From contig NZ_CP058554.1 of assembly GCF_014109725.1 (NCBI RefSeq), positions 2,976,001 to 3,040,000 on the forward strand: DNA of 64,000 nucleotides, written 5' to 3'. Below, piece after piece: positions 14,667 to 22,842 of the stretch. The position numbers were made by a program, and so were the translations under genes. Below the pieces are notes generated by a model. The model did not search any database, was not told the DNA's origin, and saw only the letters and a list, made by a program, of their open reading frames with translations. This stretch comes from Comamonas piscis (GTDB lineage: Bacteria > Pseudomonadota > Gammaproteobacteria > Burkholderiales > Burkholderiaceae_C). How positions within the stretch are numbered: the stretch's first letter is position 1; the number at the start of each line of letters is the position of its first letter.

Positions 14667-15740
14667 ATGAAATTAGATCAAATGGCATTGAATCAGACAG
14701 TTGAAAAATCGTTGGTTTCCATAGAGAAAACGCCTCTTCATTGGCCAGGGCGCATGTCGGTCGCGCCGATGATGGACTGGACTGATCGACATTGCCGCTT
14801 TTTCCACCGTCTGCTGACGCGCCAGACTTTGCTGTACACCGAGATGGTGACGACCGGCGCGTTGATCCATGGCGATGTGGCGCGGCATTTGCGCTTTCAT
14901 GCCGAGGAGCACCCGGTCGCGTTGCAGCTGGGCGGTAGTGAGCCGGCGGACCTGGCCCAGTGTGCCAAGCTGGCGCAGGACTGGGGCTATGACGAGGTGA
15001 ACCTGAACTGCGGCTGCCCCAGCGAGCGGGTGCAGCGCGGTGCCTTTGGCGCCTGCTTGATGAATGAGAAAGAGTTGGTGGCCGAGGGTGTCAAGGCGAT
15101 GCGCGATGTGGTGGACATTCCCGTCACCGTCAAGCACCGCATCGGCATTGACAAGAGCGAGAGCTACGATTTTGTGCGCGACTTTATCGGCACCGTTGCC
15201 GATGCGGGTTGCGAGGTTTTTGTGGTGCATGCCCGCAATGCCTGGCTCAAGGGCCTGTCGCCCAAAGAGAATCGCGAGATTCCGCCCCTGCGCTATGATG
15301 TGGTGGCACAGCTGAAAAAAGACTTTCCGCACCTGACCATCGCCATCAACGGCGGCATTGCCGATGATGAGACGGTGCTGGCACAGCTGGCACATGTCGA
15401 CGGCGTGATGGTGGGGCGTGAGGCCTACCATAACCCCTGGTGGCTGGCGACCTGGGATGCGCAGTTCTATGGTGCGGAGCCGAACACCTTCATCAGCCGT
15501 GAATCGGTGGAAGAGGAAATGGTGCGCTACATGGAGCGCGAGGCTGCCGCGCATGGTACGCACTGGTCCTCCATTGCACGCCATATGCTGGGCCTGCGCC
15601 ATGGCATGCCTGGCGCGCGCCACTGGCGGCAAGTGTGGAGCGACCACCGCATGAAGCATCTGCCGCCCCATGAGGTGATGCAGGCTGCGCGCACCAAGCC
15701 CGAACGGCACTCGGGTGCGCCCGTTTTGGTAAATATTTGA
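14667..15740 (+). CDS. dusA: tRNA-dihydrouridine(20/20a) synthase DusA
   Basis: A 357-residue FMN enzyme that reduces uridine in the tRNA D-loop. The conserved core runs from about residue 29 (RMSVAPMMDWTD). NLNCGCPS holds the catalytic Cys117, and KHRIG and NGGI motifs follow. The first 28 or so residues come from element DNA: the native start is at 1102, and integration has given the gene a new N-terminus and new upstream sequence. Starts at ATG 14667 or 14682 are both possible, and neither has a clear ribosome-binding site. The core looks intact, so function is probably kept. Confidence 0.92.
   Translation: MKLDQMALNQTVEKSLVSIEKTPLHWPGRMSVAPMMDWTDRHCRFFHRLLTRQTLLYTEMVTTGALIHGDVARHLRFHAEEHPVALQLGGSEPADLAQCAKLAQDWGYDEVNLNCGCPSERVQRGAFGACLMNEKELVAEGVKAMRDVVDIPVTVKHRIGIDKSESYDFVRDFIGTVADAGCEVFVVHARNAWLKGLSPKENREIPPLRYDVVAQLKKDFPHLTIAINGGIADDETVLAQLAHVDGVMVGREAYHNPWWLATWDAQFYGAEPNTFISRESVEEEMVRYMEREAAAHGTHWSSIARHMLGLRHGMPGARHWRQVWSDHRMKHLPPHEVMQAARTKPERHSGAPVLVNI
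14750..14787 (+). repeat. attR, right dusA attachment-site repeat
   Basis: The partner of the 1131-1168 repeat. The exact core GCGCCGATGATGGA is at 14763-14776, inside dusA codons for the APMMD motif. Sequence to its right is chromosomal dusA. Confidence 0.85.
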
Positions 15741-16038
15741 TACTGCGTTGTCTATGGCAGCTGGTCAGTATCGCTCGGCATCGCGCCCTGGCTTGGTCGG
15801 CCTACGTACCTGGGCTGCCCCCGGCGCACCTCGCCTAGACGCCCAGAAAACCCTCTCCCAGCCCCTGCGGCGCCCCTGATTCAGGAGGTGCCCAGCGACA
15901 GCCTGCGCGCGCCGACAACCCAGGTGTCAGCGATAGCGATTGCTATACTTCCCGCGATATAGGCCGCCCCAGCCAGTGCCAACAAGGTGCATGGCTGGGC
16001 CGGAAAGTGCAGAAACAACAAAGCACAAGGGATGAGGG

Positions 16039-17631
16039 ATGGGGGAAAAGAATCCGCGATGGGCCTTGGGCCTGTTGGTAGCGCTGGGGTGGATGGGCGC
16101 GCACCGCTATTATTTGGGGCGTTACGCCAGTGCCGTTGCGCAGCTGGCGTTGACAGCGCTGTGTGCGGCCGCCTGGATGTGGGGCGGCGGCGCTGCGCGC
16201 TTTGCGCCTTATCTGCTCGGCCCCATCCTCTTCTGGCTGATTCGCGATGGCTTTTGGCTGTTCGACTACTTTCGCGAAGAAGAGAGCATGGATTCGCGCT
16301 TGTCGGCCTTTGCGCAGTCGCAGCTGGACGAGCAGGAATTGGTCCCCGCAGGCAAAGCGCAGGCGGATGCCGCACCGGTGCTGGCCACCGTTGCCCAAGC
16401 TCCATTCGCCGCCGCTCCACCGGATGATCCGCCGTCCAAGCCCGCGACCGATCCGCAGACCGACAAGAAGGCACTGGCCATTCAAATGGCGCAAAAGCAC
16501 ATTGGCGATGCGCTGGCACGCCGAGATGTGCGGACGGCCCACGCCGAGGCGGATACCCTCATCAAGTACCTGGTCCAGCGCAGCCGCAAACCCCAAAACG
16601 ACCCGCACCTGGCGATGGCCTATCTGCTGCAGGGGATGACCTTCTACCAAACCGGGCCACTGGATGCAGCCCTCAAAAAGCTGCAAATGGGTGTTCACCT
16701 CGGGGCTGCCTTTGCCGAGCTGGCGCAGCCCGTGCAACAGGCCCAGCTCATTTTGCAGCGCCTGCGTTCGCCCCAAATGGCATCCGCAGCCGCTGCTACG
16801 CCCGTGCTGCAGCCGGGCCAGTATCCGCTGCTGATTCAATCGCAGGATTGGGCCCAAGCGCTGGCTTTGTGTGAGCAGACCATTGCCTTGCGCCGAGCGG
16901 GGCAGGACGGGGATGTGCCCGATCTGGCCCGGCACCATCTGCATGCGATGGAGATCGCCCAGCACCTGGGTGATAAGGACAGTCAACGCGTGCATGGCCA
17001 GGCCTTGCTGGCGCTGGCCGCGCCTGAGGGCGCAGCGGTGTCTGAACCCATGCGGCGCCAGGCCTTGGAACGCCTCGGTGATCTCTGCCAGTCTGAAGAA
17101 GATCACCAAGCTGCCACGGCGCACTATGCGCAAGCGCTGGCGCTGGTGAATGTGCGCAGCAGCGGCGGCAACGCGGCCGCGCAGGCCTTGGCGCTGTGCG
17201 CTCTGTTGCAGCGCATGGCCAGAAGCCATGCGGCCTTGGGTGAGACGGCGCTGGCGCTGCAATGCTGGCAGCGGCTGGCGCTGTACCTGGACAGCTTTGA
17301 CCGCCTGGACCAGCAAGGCCAGCGCATGCCCGATCCCGAGGCGGTGTCGGGCATGCTGGCCGACTACGCTGCCTTTGCCATCCGCCACCAGCCCGCACGG
17401 GTCAAGCCGCTGGTGCAGCAGGCCTTGCGCATACAGCAGCGCAGTTGCCGAGGCTATTCGCTGGCGGCAGCGCGAGCCTATGAGGTGTTTGCAGATTTTT
17501 TGGCGGCGCATGGCCAGACCGATGCACGCAGCAGCTATCTAAAAAAGGCGCTGTTGCTGGTGCAGATTTGTGACCCGGACAACAGCGCACATTTGCAGCA
17601 GCTAAAAACCGCAATCAGGGAGGCCGCATGA
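16039..17631 (+). CDS. TM2-domain protein with long helical-repeat region
   Basis: A 530-residue protein. The N-terminus (about 1-75) is a TM2 domain: two membrane segments around a G-x-x-G-x-HRYYLGRY turn. A charged linker with Pro and Ala follows (about 85-150). Then comes a long Ala/Gln/Leu-rich helical region (about 155-525) with TPR-like pairs. It is likely anchored in the inner membrane with the repeats in the cytoplasm as a protein-binding scaffold. GAGGG precedes ATG 16039. It overlaps the next gene (ATGA), so the two form an operon. The exact function is unknown. The 300 bases before it (15741-16038) hold nothing I can support. Confidence 0.75.
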   Translation: MGEKNPRWALGLLVALGWMGAHRYYLGRYASAVAQLALTALCAAAWMWGGGAARFAPYLLGPILFWLIRDGFWLFDYFREEESMDSRLSAFAQSQLDEQELVPAGKAQADAAPVLATVAQAPFAAAPPDDPPSKPATDPQTDKKALAIQMAQKHIGDALARRDVRTAHAEADTLIKYLVQRSRKPQNDPHLAMAYLLQGMTFYQTGPLDAALKKLQMGVHLGAAFAELAQPVQQAQLILQRLRSPQMASAAAATPVLQPGQYPLLIQSQDWAQALALCEQTIALRRAGQDGDVPDLARHHLHAMEIAQHLGDKDSQRVHGQALLALAAPEGAAVSEPMRRQALERLGDLCQSEEDHQAATAHYAQALALVNVRSSGGNAAAQALALCALLQRMARSHAALGETALALQCWQRLALYLDSFDRLDQQGQRMPDPEAVSGMLADYAAFAIRHQPARVKPLVQQALRIQQRSCRGYSLAAARAYEVFADFLAAHGQTDARSSYLKKALLLVQICDPDNSAHLQQLKTAIREAA

Positions 17632-18065
17632 GCGTGCAAGGGCTTTTTTATGCGCTGCCGCGCCATGGTTTGCGGGCTTTGCTGGTCGAACCTTCGGGAA
17701 TAGATGACTACCTGCAGCGCCATGCTGAACAAGGCGGGCCGCTCGCCATGCTGGACCAGGGCAGCTGGTGGCAGCAAGACATGCAACGCCTGTCCGAGAT
17801 CGAGGCCGGTGTGGCAGTGGACGGCACCTTGGCCCAGCATTGCTGGGCCTGGCCGGCTGATCTGGTGACGGACAGCGCGCAAGGCTTGTCGGCTATCACC
17901 GCCACCCAGCTGGTACAGCGCATGCATGCCTGGCAAAAGGCGCAGGATGGCATGCCGCCTGACATCGATGCGCTGCGCTACTGGGTGCGCCGGCAGGCCG
18001 CGCTGCGCAGTTTTTGGCAGGCAGCGGCTCAGCGGCGTGATGCCGTGCTGCTCTACGTGGTGTAG
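17628..18065 (+). CDS. hypothetical protein coupled to the TM2 protein, 145 aa
   Basis: Its ATG overlaps the TGA of the TM2 gene (17628-17631), so translation is probably coupled. The product is soluble and helical with many Trp and Gln residues. It has no signal peptide or membrane segment. I do not recognise the family. Its place suggests that it works with, or regulates, the TM2/helical-repeat protein. Confidence 0.65.
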   Translation: MSVQGLFYALPRHGLRALLVEPSGIDDYLQRHAEQGGPLAMLDQGSWWQQDMQRLSEIEAGVAVDGTLAQHCWAWPADLVTDSAQGLSAITATQLVQRMHAWQKAQDGMPPDIDALRYWVRRQAALRSFWQAAAQRRDAVLLYVV

Positions 18066-18077
18066 CGCAGGACGGGC

Positions 18078-19004
18078 TTAGCCCATCAGCGCCATCAAGT
18101 CGGCGGCAGCGGCCTCTGGATCGTCCGCGTTGACAATGGCGCGTACCACGGCGATCGATCCGACACCACTCTCGCGCACCAGCGGAAACTCCGCTGCCGA
18201 AATGCCCCCAATGGCGACCTGGGGGTAGCTGCGCGTCAACGCGGCATAGCGTTCCAGGCGGGCCAAGCCTTGCGGCACGGTGGCCATTTTCTTCAGGGTC
18301 GTCGGGAAGACCGCCCCCATGGCGATATAGCTGGGTTGCGCCTGGCTGGCACGTACCATTTCGGCATAACCATGGGTGCTGACGCCCAAGCGCACGCCGC
18401 TGGCGCGCAGTTCGGCCAGCTCGGCGGCGCTGAGGGCATCCAGATCTTCCTGGCCCAGGTGCACGCCATAGCTGCCGGCAGCAATGGCATGGCGCCAGTG
18501 GTCGTTGATAAACAGCAGGGCGCTGGTCTCTTCAACGGCGGCAACGGCAGCGGCTATCTCTGCGGTAATGGCTTGGGCATCGTCTGATTTAAAGCGCAGC
18601 TGCACGGTGGGCACGCCAGCGCGGGCCATGCGGCCTACCCATTCCGCCGTGGGCAGCACGGCATACAGACCCAGCTGCTGGGGGCAGGGCACGAAGGCCT
18701 GCGGGCCGCCGCTGGGCCGCAGCCCAAAATCTGCAGCTTCTACCGGCCAGGCCTGGGCATCGAATTGGCCTGTGCGTGCGGCCTGCGCGCTCCAGGCGCT
18801 GGCTATGCATGCTGCATCGATGGCGATAAAGCCCAGCGTGCTACAGGCGGCCAGGGCGCCGGCATAGACGGCATCCTGCTGGCGGTCTGAGGGCAGGTCG
18901 GGGGCGGTTTGCGGGGGGAAGTTGGCAAAGGCAGCCTGGTGGGCGGCGGTAATGGCCTGCGCGATTTGAGTGGCGGTGGATGGGGATGGGGTATTCATCG
19001 GCAT
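18078..19004 (-). CDS. thiE: thiamine-phosphate synthase with N-terminal extension
   Basis: It joins the pyrimidine and thiazole phosphates into thiamine monophosphate. The catalytic barrel covers about residues 112-305, with LRFKS, LFINDHW, YGVHLGQEDL, GVSTHG and AIGGI motifs; the last two bind phosphate. About 110 extra residues precede it, rich in Ala, with no recognised motif. The usual enzyme is near 210 residues, so the extension is notable. It is the last gene of thiO-thiS-thiG-thiE, 6 bases after thiG, and sits under the TPP riboswitch at 21288. Confidence 0.88.
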   Translation of the reverse strand: MPMNTPSPSTATQIAQAITAAHQAAFANFPPQTAPDLPSDRQQDAVYAGALAACSTLGFIAIDAACIASAWSAQAARTGQFDAQAWPVEAADFGLRPSGGPQAFVPCPQQLGLYAVLPTAEWVGRMARAGVPTVQLRFKSDDAQAITAEIAAAVAAVEETSALLFINDHWRHAIAAGSYGVHLGQEDLDALSAAELAELRASGVRLGVSTHGYAEMVRASQAQPSYIAMGAVFPTTLKKMATVPQGLARLERYAALTRSYPQVAIGGISAAEFPLVRESGVGSIAVVRAIVNADDPEAAAADLMALMG

Positions 19005-19010
19005 GGCCTA

Positions 19011-19820
19011 TCAGTTGCTTTGGTGCCAGAAAGGCGTGCCCAGCACGGGGGTACTGGGTTGGGCCATGTCCTGCGCCTGCATGGTGCCGGCGCGGTAGGC
19101 GGCGTGGCCGGCGGCGGTGGCATCGGCAAAGGCGCCGGCCATTGCAATCGGGTCTGGCGACAGCGCGACAGCCGTGTTCAGAAGTACCGCGTCAAAACCC
19201 CATTCCATGACCTGGCAGGCATGGCTGGGCAGGCCCAGACCGGCATCGCAGATCAGCGGAACATCCAGGCGCTCCCGCAAGGTTTGCATCGCATAGGGGT
19301 TGACGGGGCCACGGCCGGTGCCAATCGGTGCGGCCCAGGGCATGACGGCCTGGCAGCCCACATCGACCAGACGCTGGCAGAGCACCAGGTCTTCGGTGCA
19401 GTAGGGCAGCACCTGAAAACCATCCTTGATCAGGATGGAGGCGGCCTCGACCAGGTTCAAGGTGTCGGGCTGCAAGGTGTAATCGTCGCCAATCAATTCC
19501 AGCTTGATCCAGGGCGTCTCAAACACCTCGCGGGCCATCTGGGCGGTGGTGATGGCCTCTTGCAGGCGCATGCAGCCGGCGGTGTTAGGGAGCACCGGCA
19601 CGTTCAGGCGCTTGAGCAATGCCCAGAAGTCGCTGCCGGTCTCTGCGGCATTGCTGCCTTGGCGGCGCAAGGAGGCGGTCACCATAGCGGGTTTGCTGCG
19701 GGCGACAGCGGCCTCCAGCACGGCAGGCGATGGATAGCGCGAGGTGCCCAGCAGCAAGCGGCTTTGGAAACGCTGGCCGTACAGCACCAGGGCGTCGTCG
19801 GAGTGGGGAGTGGCGTTCAT
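19011..19820 (-). CDS. thiG: thiazole synthase ThiG
   Basis: A 269-residue (beta/alpha)8 barrel that forms the thiazole phosphate ring from 1-deoxyxylulose phosphate, dehydroglycine and ThiS thiocarboxylate. The Schiff-base Lys lies in WIKLELIGD. NTAGC, MPWAAPIGTGRG and DAGLGLPSHA motifs are present. Its neighbours thiS and thiO supply the sulfur carrier and dehydroglycine. It lies in the TPP-riboswitch operon, with 72 bases between thiS and thiG. Confidence 0.95.
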   Translation of the reverse strand: MNATPHSDDALVLYGQRFQSRLLLGTSRYPSPAVLEAAVARSKPAMVTASLRRQGSNAAETGSDFWALLKRLNVPVLPNTAGCMRLQEAITTAQMAREVFETPWIKLELIGDDYTLQPDTLNLVEAASILIKDGFQVLPYCTEDLVLCQRLVDVGCQAVMPWAAPIGTGRGPVNPYAMQTLRERLDVPLICDAGLGLPSHACQVMEWGFDAVLLNTAVALSPDPIAMAGAFADATAAGHAAYRAGTMQAQDMAQPSTPVLGTPFWHQSN

Positions 19821-19892
19821 GGCAAGGGCCTTGGGTAAATGCGGGCCGCAGGCCCTGCCGGCTGAGGCAGGGGCAGATGCAGCCAGGGCGGA

Positions 19893-20096
19893 TCAGCCGC
19901 CGGTGATGGGCGAGATGACTTCGAGTTTGTCGCCCGTTTTTAGATGGCAACTTTCGTACTGGCCCTTGGGCACAAAAACGGTGTTGACGGCTACCGCAAA
20001 CGGAGGGCGCGGCTGCAGCTGTGCCAAGGCCACGGCCACGGTAGCGCCTTCGGGCAGGGCGGTGGCCTGGTTGTTCAAAAGAATCTGTAACGTCAT
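19893..20096 (-). CDS. thiS: sulfur carrier protein ThiS
   Basis: A 67-residue ubiquitin-like protein ending in Gly-Gly, which is activated and thiocarboxylated to donate sulfur to the thiazole ring. The N-terminal MTLQILLNN strand and central VAVN...VP segment match the family. It starts 31 bases after thiO in the same operon. No thiF is seen here, so the activating enzyme must lie elsewhere. Confidence 0.93.
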   Translation of the reverse strand: MTLQILLNNQATALPEGATVAVALAQLQPRPPFAVAVNTVFVPKGQYESCHLKTGDKLEVISPITGG

Positions 20097-20127
20097 CGTT
20101 TAGGGCTCATCTTAGGGCGCTGGGCCA

Positions 20128-21240
20128 TCAGGCAGTTTCCAGCAGGCGCACATCCATCGCAAAGCGGGCGGCCAATGGGGATTCGCCGGTTTGCAGCAGT
20201 TCCAGCGCGCAGTCCACCACGGCGGGCGAGATCATGAAACCGTGGCGGTACAGGCCGTTGATCTCCAACACCCGGGGCCGCAGCTGGCGGATGGCTGGCA
20301 GATTATCGGGCAAAGTGGGGCGGCACTGGGTGTTGATCTCCAGGATGCGCGCCTCGGCAAAGCCACTGTGCACGGTGTAAGCGGCGCTCAGCAGCTCCAT
20401 CGCCGAGCGCACGCTGGCCGGCGACATGTCATCGGATTCGATCTCGGTGGCGCCGATGACAAAATGGTTGTCCTGCTTGGGCGCTATGTAGATGGGATAG
20501 CGCGGGTGCATCAAACGCGTGGGGCGGCGCAGTTGCACCTCGGGCGCATGCACGCGCAGCACCTCGCCGCGCACGCCGCGCAACTGGCTCCACTGCGGCT
20601 TGGCGCCCAAACCGCGTGTGTCAATCAGCAAATCGGGCTGATCGCTCTGGCCCGGCGCAAAGTCATCCAGCTCGCGGGGCTGCTGCCAGTGCAGGCGCAC
20701 GCCTCGGGCCTGTAATGCGGGCACCAGCGCGGCCAGCAGCTGGCGGTTGTCCAGCTGGCCTTCGCCGGGCAGGTAGTAGGCGGTTTGAAAATGCCCAGCC
20801 AGTGCCGGTTCCATCTCTGCGATCTGGCCGCCGCCCAGGGTTTGCAAAGGGGGCAGCTCGGGGATGGCGGCCTGGGTGCGTTGCAAGATGCCATGAAAGC
20901 GCTGTGCCTCGGCGGCATCCTGGCGGTGCCACACCACCATGGTGCCTGCCTGCTGCAAAAATACGGGCGCGCCCAGCTTGGCAATCAGTTGCGGCCAGCG
21001 CTGCAAGCCATACTGGCCCATGCGCACCACACCATGCTCGGTCACCGCCGATTCGGCCAGTGGCGCAAGCATGGCCGCAGCCACACGCGCGGCCGCATGC
21101 TCGGCCTCCGGGCCGCCGCGGTCATACAGGTCAATGGCATAGCCCCGCTCCGACAGCTCCAGCGCCATCAGCCGGCCCAACAGACCACCGCCGAGGATGG
21201 CGATGCGGGCATTTGGGGAAAGAAAGGGGTGAGAGGACAT
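20128..21240 (-). CDS. thiO: glycine oxidase ThiO
   Basis: A 370-residue FAD-dependent amine oxidase that makes the dehydroglycine used by ThiG. The N-terminal ILGGGLLGRLMA motif (about 13-24) is the Rossmann FAD site. A YIAPKQDNHFVIGATE strand pair and a C-terminal NGLYRHGFMISP segment complete the DAO-type fold. It is the first gene of the thiamine operon, with the TPP riboswitch immediately upstream. Confidence 0.9.
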   Translation of the reverse strand: MSSHPFLSPNARIAILGGGLLGRLMALELSERGYAIDLYDRGGPEAEHAAARVAAAMLAPLAESAVTEHGVVRMGQYGLQRWPQLIAKLGAPVFLQQAGTMVVWHRQDAAEAQRFHGILQRTQAAIPELPPLQTLGGGQIAEMEPALAGHFQTAYYLPGEGQLDNRQLLAALVPALQARGVRLHWQQPRELDDFAPGQSDQPDLLIDTRGLGAKPQWSQLRGVRGEVLRVHAPEVQLRRPTRLMHPRYPIYIAPKQDNHFVIGATEIESDDMSPASVRSAMELLSAAYTVHSGFAEARILEINTQCRPTLPDNLPAIRQLRPRVLEINGLYRHGFMISPAVVDCALELLQTGESPLAARFAMDVRLLETA

Positions 21241-21287
21241 GTTTTGTGCTTGGCATTAGACAAAACAGTGCATGCAGCTGCCGAAAA

Positions 21288-21397
21288 CTCCCCACGCCAG
21301 CATGACCTGGATCGGGTTGCGGAGCGCAGCCATGGCGGTGCGCCCCAGGGTGTAATCTCAGTCGCGCTGCAGCCAAACTGCTGCAGGGACACCCCTG
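21288..21397 (-). promoter_or_regulatory. TPP riboswitch (THI element)
   Basis: Reading the minus strand, the conserved blocks occur in order: AGGGGTGTCC, CTGAGATTACACCC, CCCGATCCAGGTCATGCTGG and CGTGGGGAG. These are the pyrimidine- and pyrophosphate-sensing helices of the thiamine pyrophosphate aptamer. It ends about 48 bases before thiO, so thiamine pyrophosphate should switch off thiOSGE, most likely by hiding the thiO ribosome-binding site. thiD, on the other strand, is not under it. Confidence 0.92.
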
Positions 21398-21529
21398 TTT
21401 CGTCTCAGGCTGCATTAAAGCACAGCACTGCGCCGGGGACCCGGTGCTGTGTCAAGCCGTGGTCACAATCGTGGATAATTTTGCCCAGGCCGGGCCAGTG
21501 TTGCCCGGCATTCTTTTTGGACTGCTGCC

Positions 21530-22384
21530 ATGGCTTCTTTGAATCAACCCACCCCCGTCACTTTGCCCCGCTATGCGCGGGTGCTGTCGATCGCCGGCTC
21601 GGACAGCGGTGGGGGTGCAGGTATACAGGCCGATCTGAAGACCATGTCAGCCTTGGGCTGCTACGGCATGACCGCTATTACCGCCCTGACCGCGCAAAAC
21701 ACGCAGGGCGTGCGGTCCATCCATGGGGTGCCTCCCGTCTTCCTGCAGGAGCAGCTGGATGCCGTGCTGCAGGACATTGGCTGCGATGCCGTGAAGATTG
21801 GCATGCTGCATGCGCCCGAGATTGTGGCCGTGGTAGCTGCTGCGATTGACCGCTATTCCTTGCCCCATGTAGTGCTGGACCCGGTGATGGTGGCCACCAG
21901 TGGCGATCGCCTGATTGCCGAGGCGACGGTGGGTGAGCTGGTACGCGTGCTGTTTCCGCGTGCTGCGCTCATCACCCCGAATCTGGATGAGGCCGGATTG
22001 CTGCTGGGCCGTAGCCTTGTGCATGCCGACCAGCTGGAGCAGGCCGCGCAGGATTTGCTGGCCATGGGTGCCAAGGCCGTGCTGATCAAGGGCGGCCATT
22101 TGCCGGGCGACGAAGTGGTGGACCTGCTCGCTACCGCCGACGGTGAGCGCCTGCGCCTGTCTTCCACCCGCATCCACACCCATAACGGCCATGGCACGGG
22201 TTGCACCTTGTCATCGGCCATTGCCTGCCAGTTGGCGCTCGGGCATCCGCTGGCTACTGCCGTGAGCTTGGCGCGCCAGTACATCCTGGGTGCCATTGAA
22301 TCGGGTGCGGATGTACATACTGGCCAGGGCCATGGTCCGTTGAACCATGGCTGGGATCCGCAAAAGCAGGTGGTGCTGCGCTAA
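21530..22384 (+). CDS. thiD: hydroxymethylpyrimidine (phosphate) kinase ThiD
   Basis: A 284-residue ribokinase-like enzyme that phosphorylates HMP and HMP-phosphate. Visible motifs are SIAGSDSGGGAGIQADLKT at the N-terminus, VKIGML, DPVMVATSG and the catalytic GHGTGCTLSSA anion hole. It is divergent from thiOSGE, so both halves of thiamine synthesis meet at this locus. Length is normal. The start is ATG 21530. Confidence 0.93.
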   Translation: MASLNQPTPVTLPRYARVLSIAGSDSGGGAGIQADLKTMSALGCYGMTAITALTAQNTQGVRSIHGVPPVFLQEQLDAVLQDIGCDAVKIGMLHAPEIVAVVAAAIDRYSLPHVVLDPVMVATSGDRLIAEATVGELVRVLFPRAALITPNLDEAGLLLGRSLVHADQLEQAAQDLLAMGAKAVLIKGGHLPGDEVVDLLATADGERLRLSSTRIHTHNGHGTGCTLSSAIACQLALGHPLATAVSLARQYILGAIESGADVHTGQGHGPLNHGWDPQKQVVLR

Positions 22385-22429
22385 GCGCTTGCTCCAGGTC
22401 GTCCTGTAAGCAGCGGTGAAGTTAGCAGT

Positions 22430-22782
22430 TCAGTCGTTTTTTCGTCGAAATTTACGTCTAAATGACTAAATTATTAAGTAATTAAAGCTAATTGACTTAT
22501 TAATTGACGATATTACGACGAAATGTGTAGTTTACTCATCAGGACTCGGTGTTGCTGTAAAATTGAGTTACTTTCTATGTTTACGATTTAAGTCATTGAT
22601 ATATATCAATAAAATCCTGAAAATGTAGCCGAAATTAAGCTTTTAATACATTTATCACCGTTGTTTTTCATGGGTTAAATTTCTCTAAGTAAACAGATTG
22701 TAAACATTTAAAATTGTGAGGCCTGCTGTCAACCGCCTCAGTGGCCGTGGCGTTGAACACTCATCTTTAGGAGATTGTTCAA
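22430..22782. other. strongly AT-rich intergenic region
   Basis: About 350 bases of very AT-rich DNA within high-GC surroundings, with no long ORF on either strand. It holds the FNR-type box at 22596-22609 and leads to the short ORF at 22783. TTTCGTCG and CGACGAAA occur as an inverted pair about 70 bases apart (around 22440-22520). It looks like a regulated promoter region or acquired DNA. Confidence 0.6.
22596..22609. promoter_or_regulatory. FNR/ANR-type anaerobox
   Basis: TTGATATATATCAA fits the FNR consensus TTGAT-N4-ATCAA in every fixed position and lies inside a 16-bp palindrome (22595-22610). It is about 180 bases before the start of the 19-codon ORF, so a promoter activated from it would make a transcript with a long leader. 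Oxygen-responsive control is inferred. Confidence 0.65.
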
Positions 22783-22842
22783 ATGACCACCGCAAATGTT
22801 TTCAGCATCTGGCCAGAAGACGAACGTGACCGCAAGCGCTAA
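22783..22842 (+). CDS. 19-residue short ORF with a strong ribosome-binding site
   Basis: ATG 22783 is preceded by TAGGAGA nine bases upstream and opens MTTANVFSIWPEDERDRKR, ending at TAA 22840. The peptide has a hydrophobic N-terminal half and a highly charged C-terminal half. It lies after the AT-rich region and FNR box and before two hairpins, so it has its own transcription unit. No family is recognised. It may be a small protein, a leader peptide or part of a regulatory RNA. Confidence 0.5.
   Translation: MTTANVFSIWPEDERDRKR

Larger units (their letters stand above)
1144..14776. mobile_element. defective prophage / integrative element inserted in dusA
   Basis: The segment is bounded by attL and attR repeats in dusA. 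It carries a tyrosine integrase next to attR and phage-type genes (PrtN-like activator, Dam methylase, RdgC, ASCH protein, PLxRFG-type virion fragment). dusA is a documented integration hot spot for such elements. No capsid, tail, terminase or lysis genes remain, and there is a deletion scar near 6235. It is therefore a decayed prophage or a satellite-like island carrying AT-richer cargo (about 7700-11420). Whether it can still excise is unknown, although the integrase looks intact. Confidence 0.9.

Noticed and set aside
14673..15710. A 345-codon minus-strand frame over dusA
   Set aside because: Antisense to a clear DusA protein; His/Arg/Gln-rich with no motifs.
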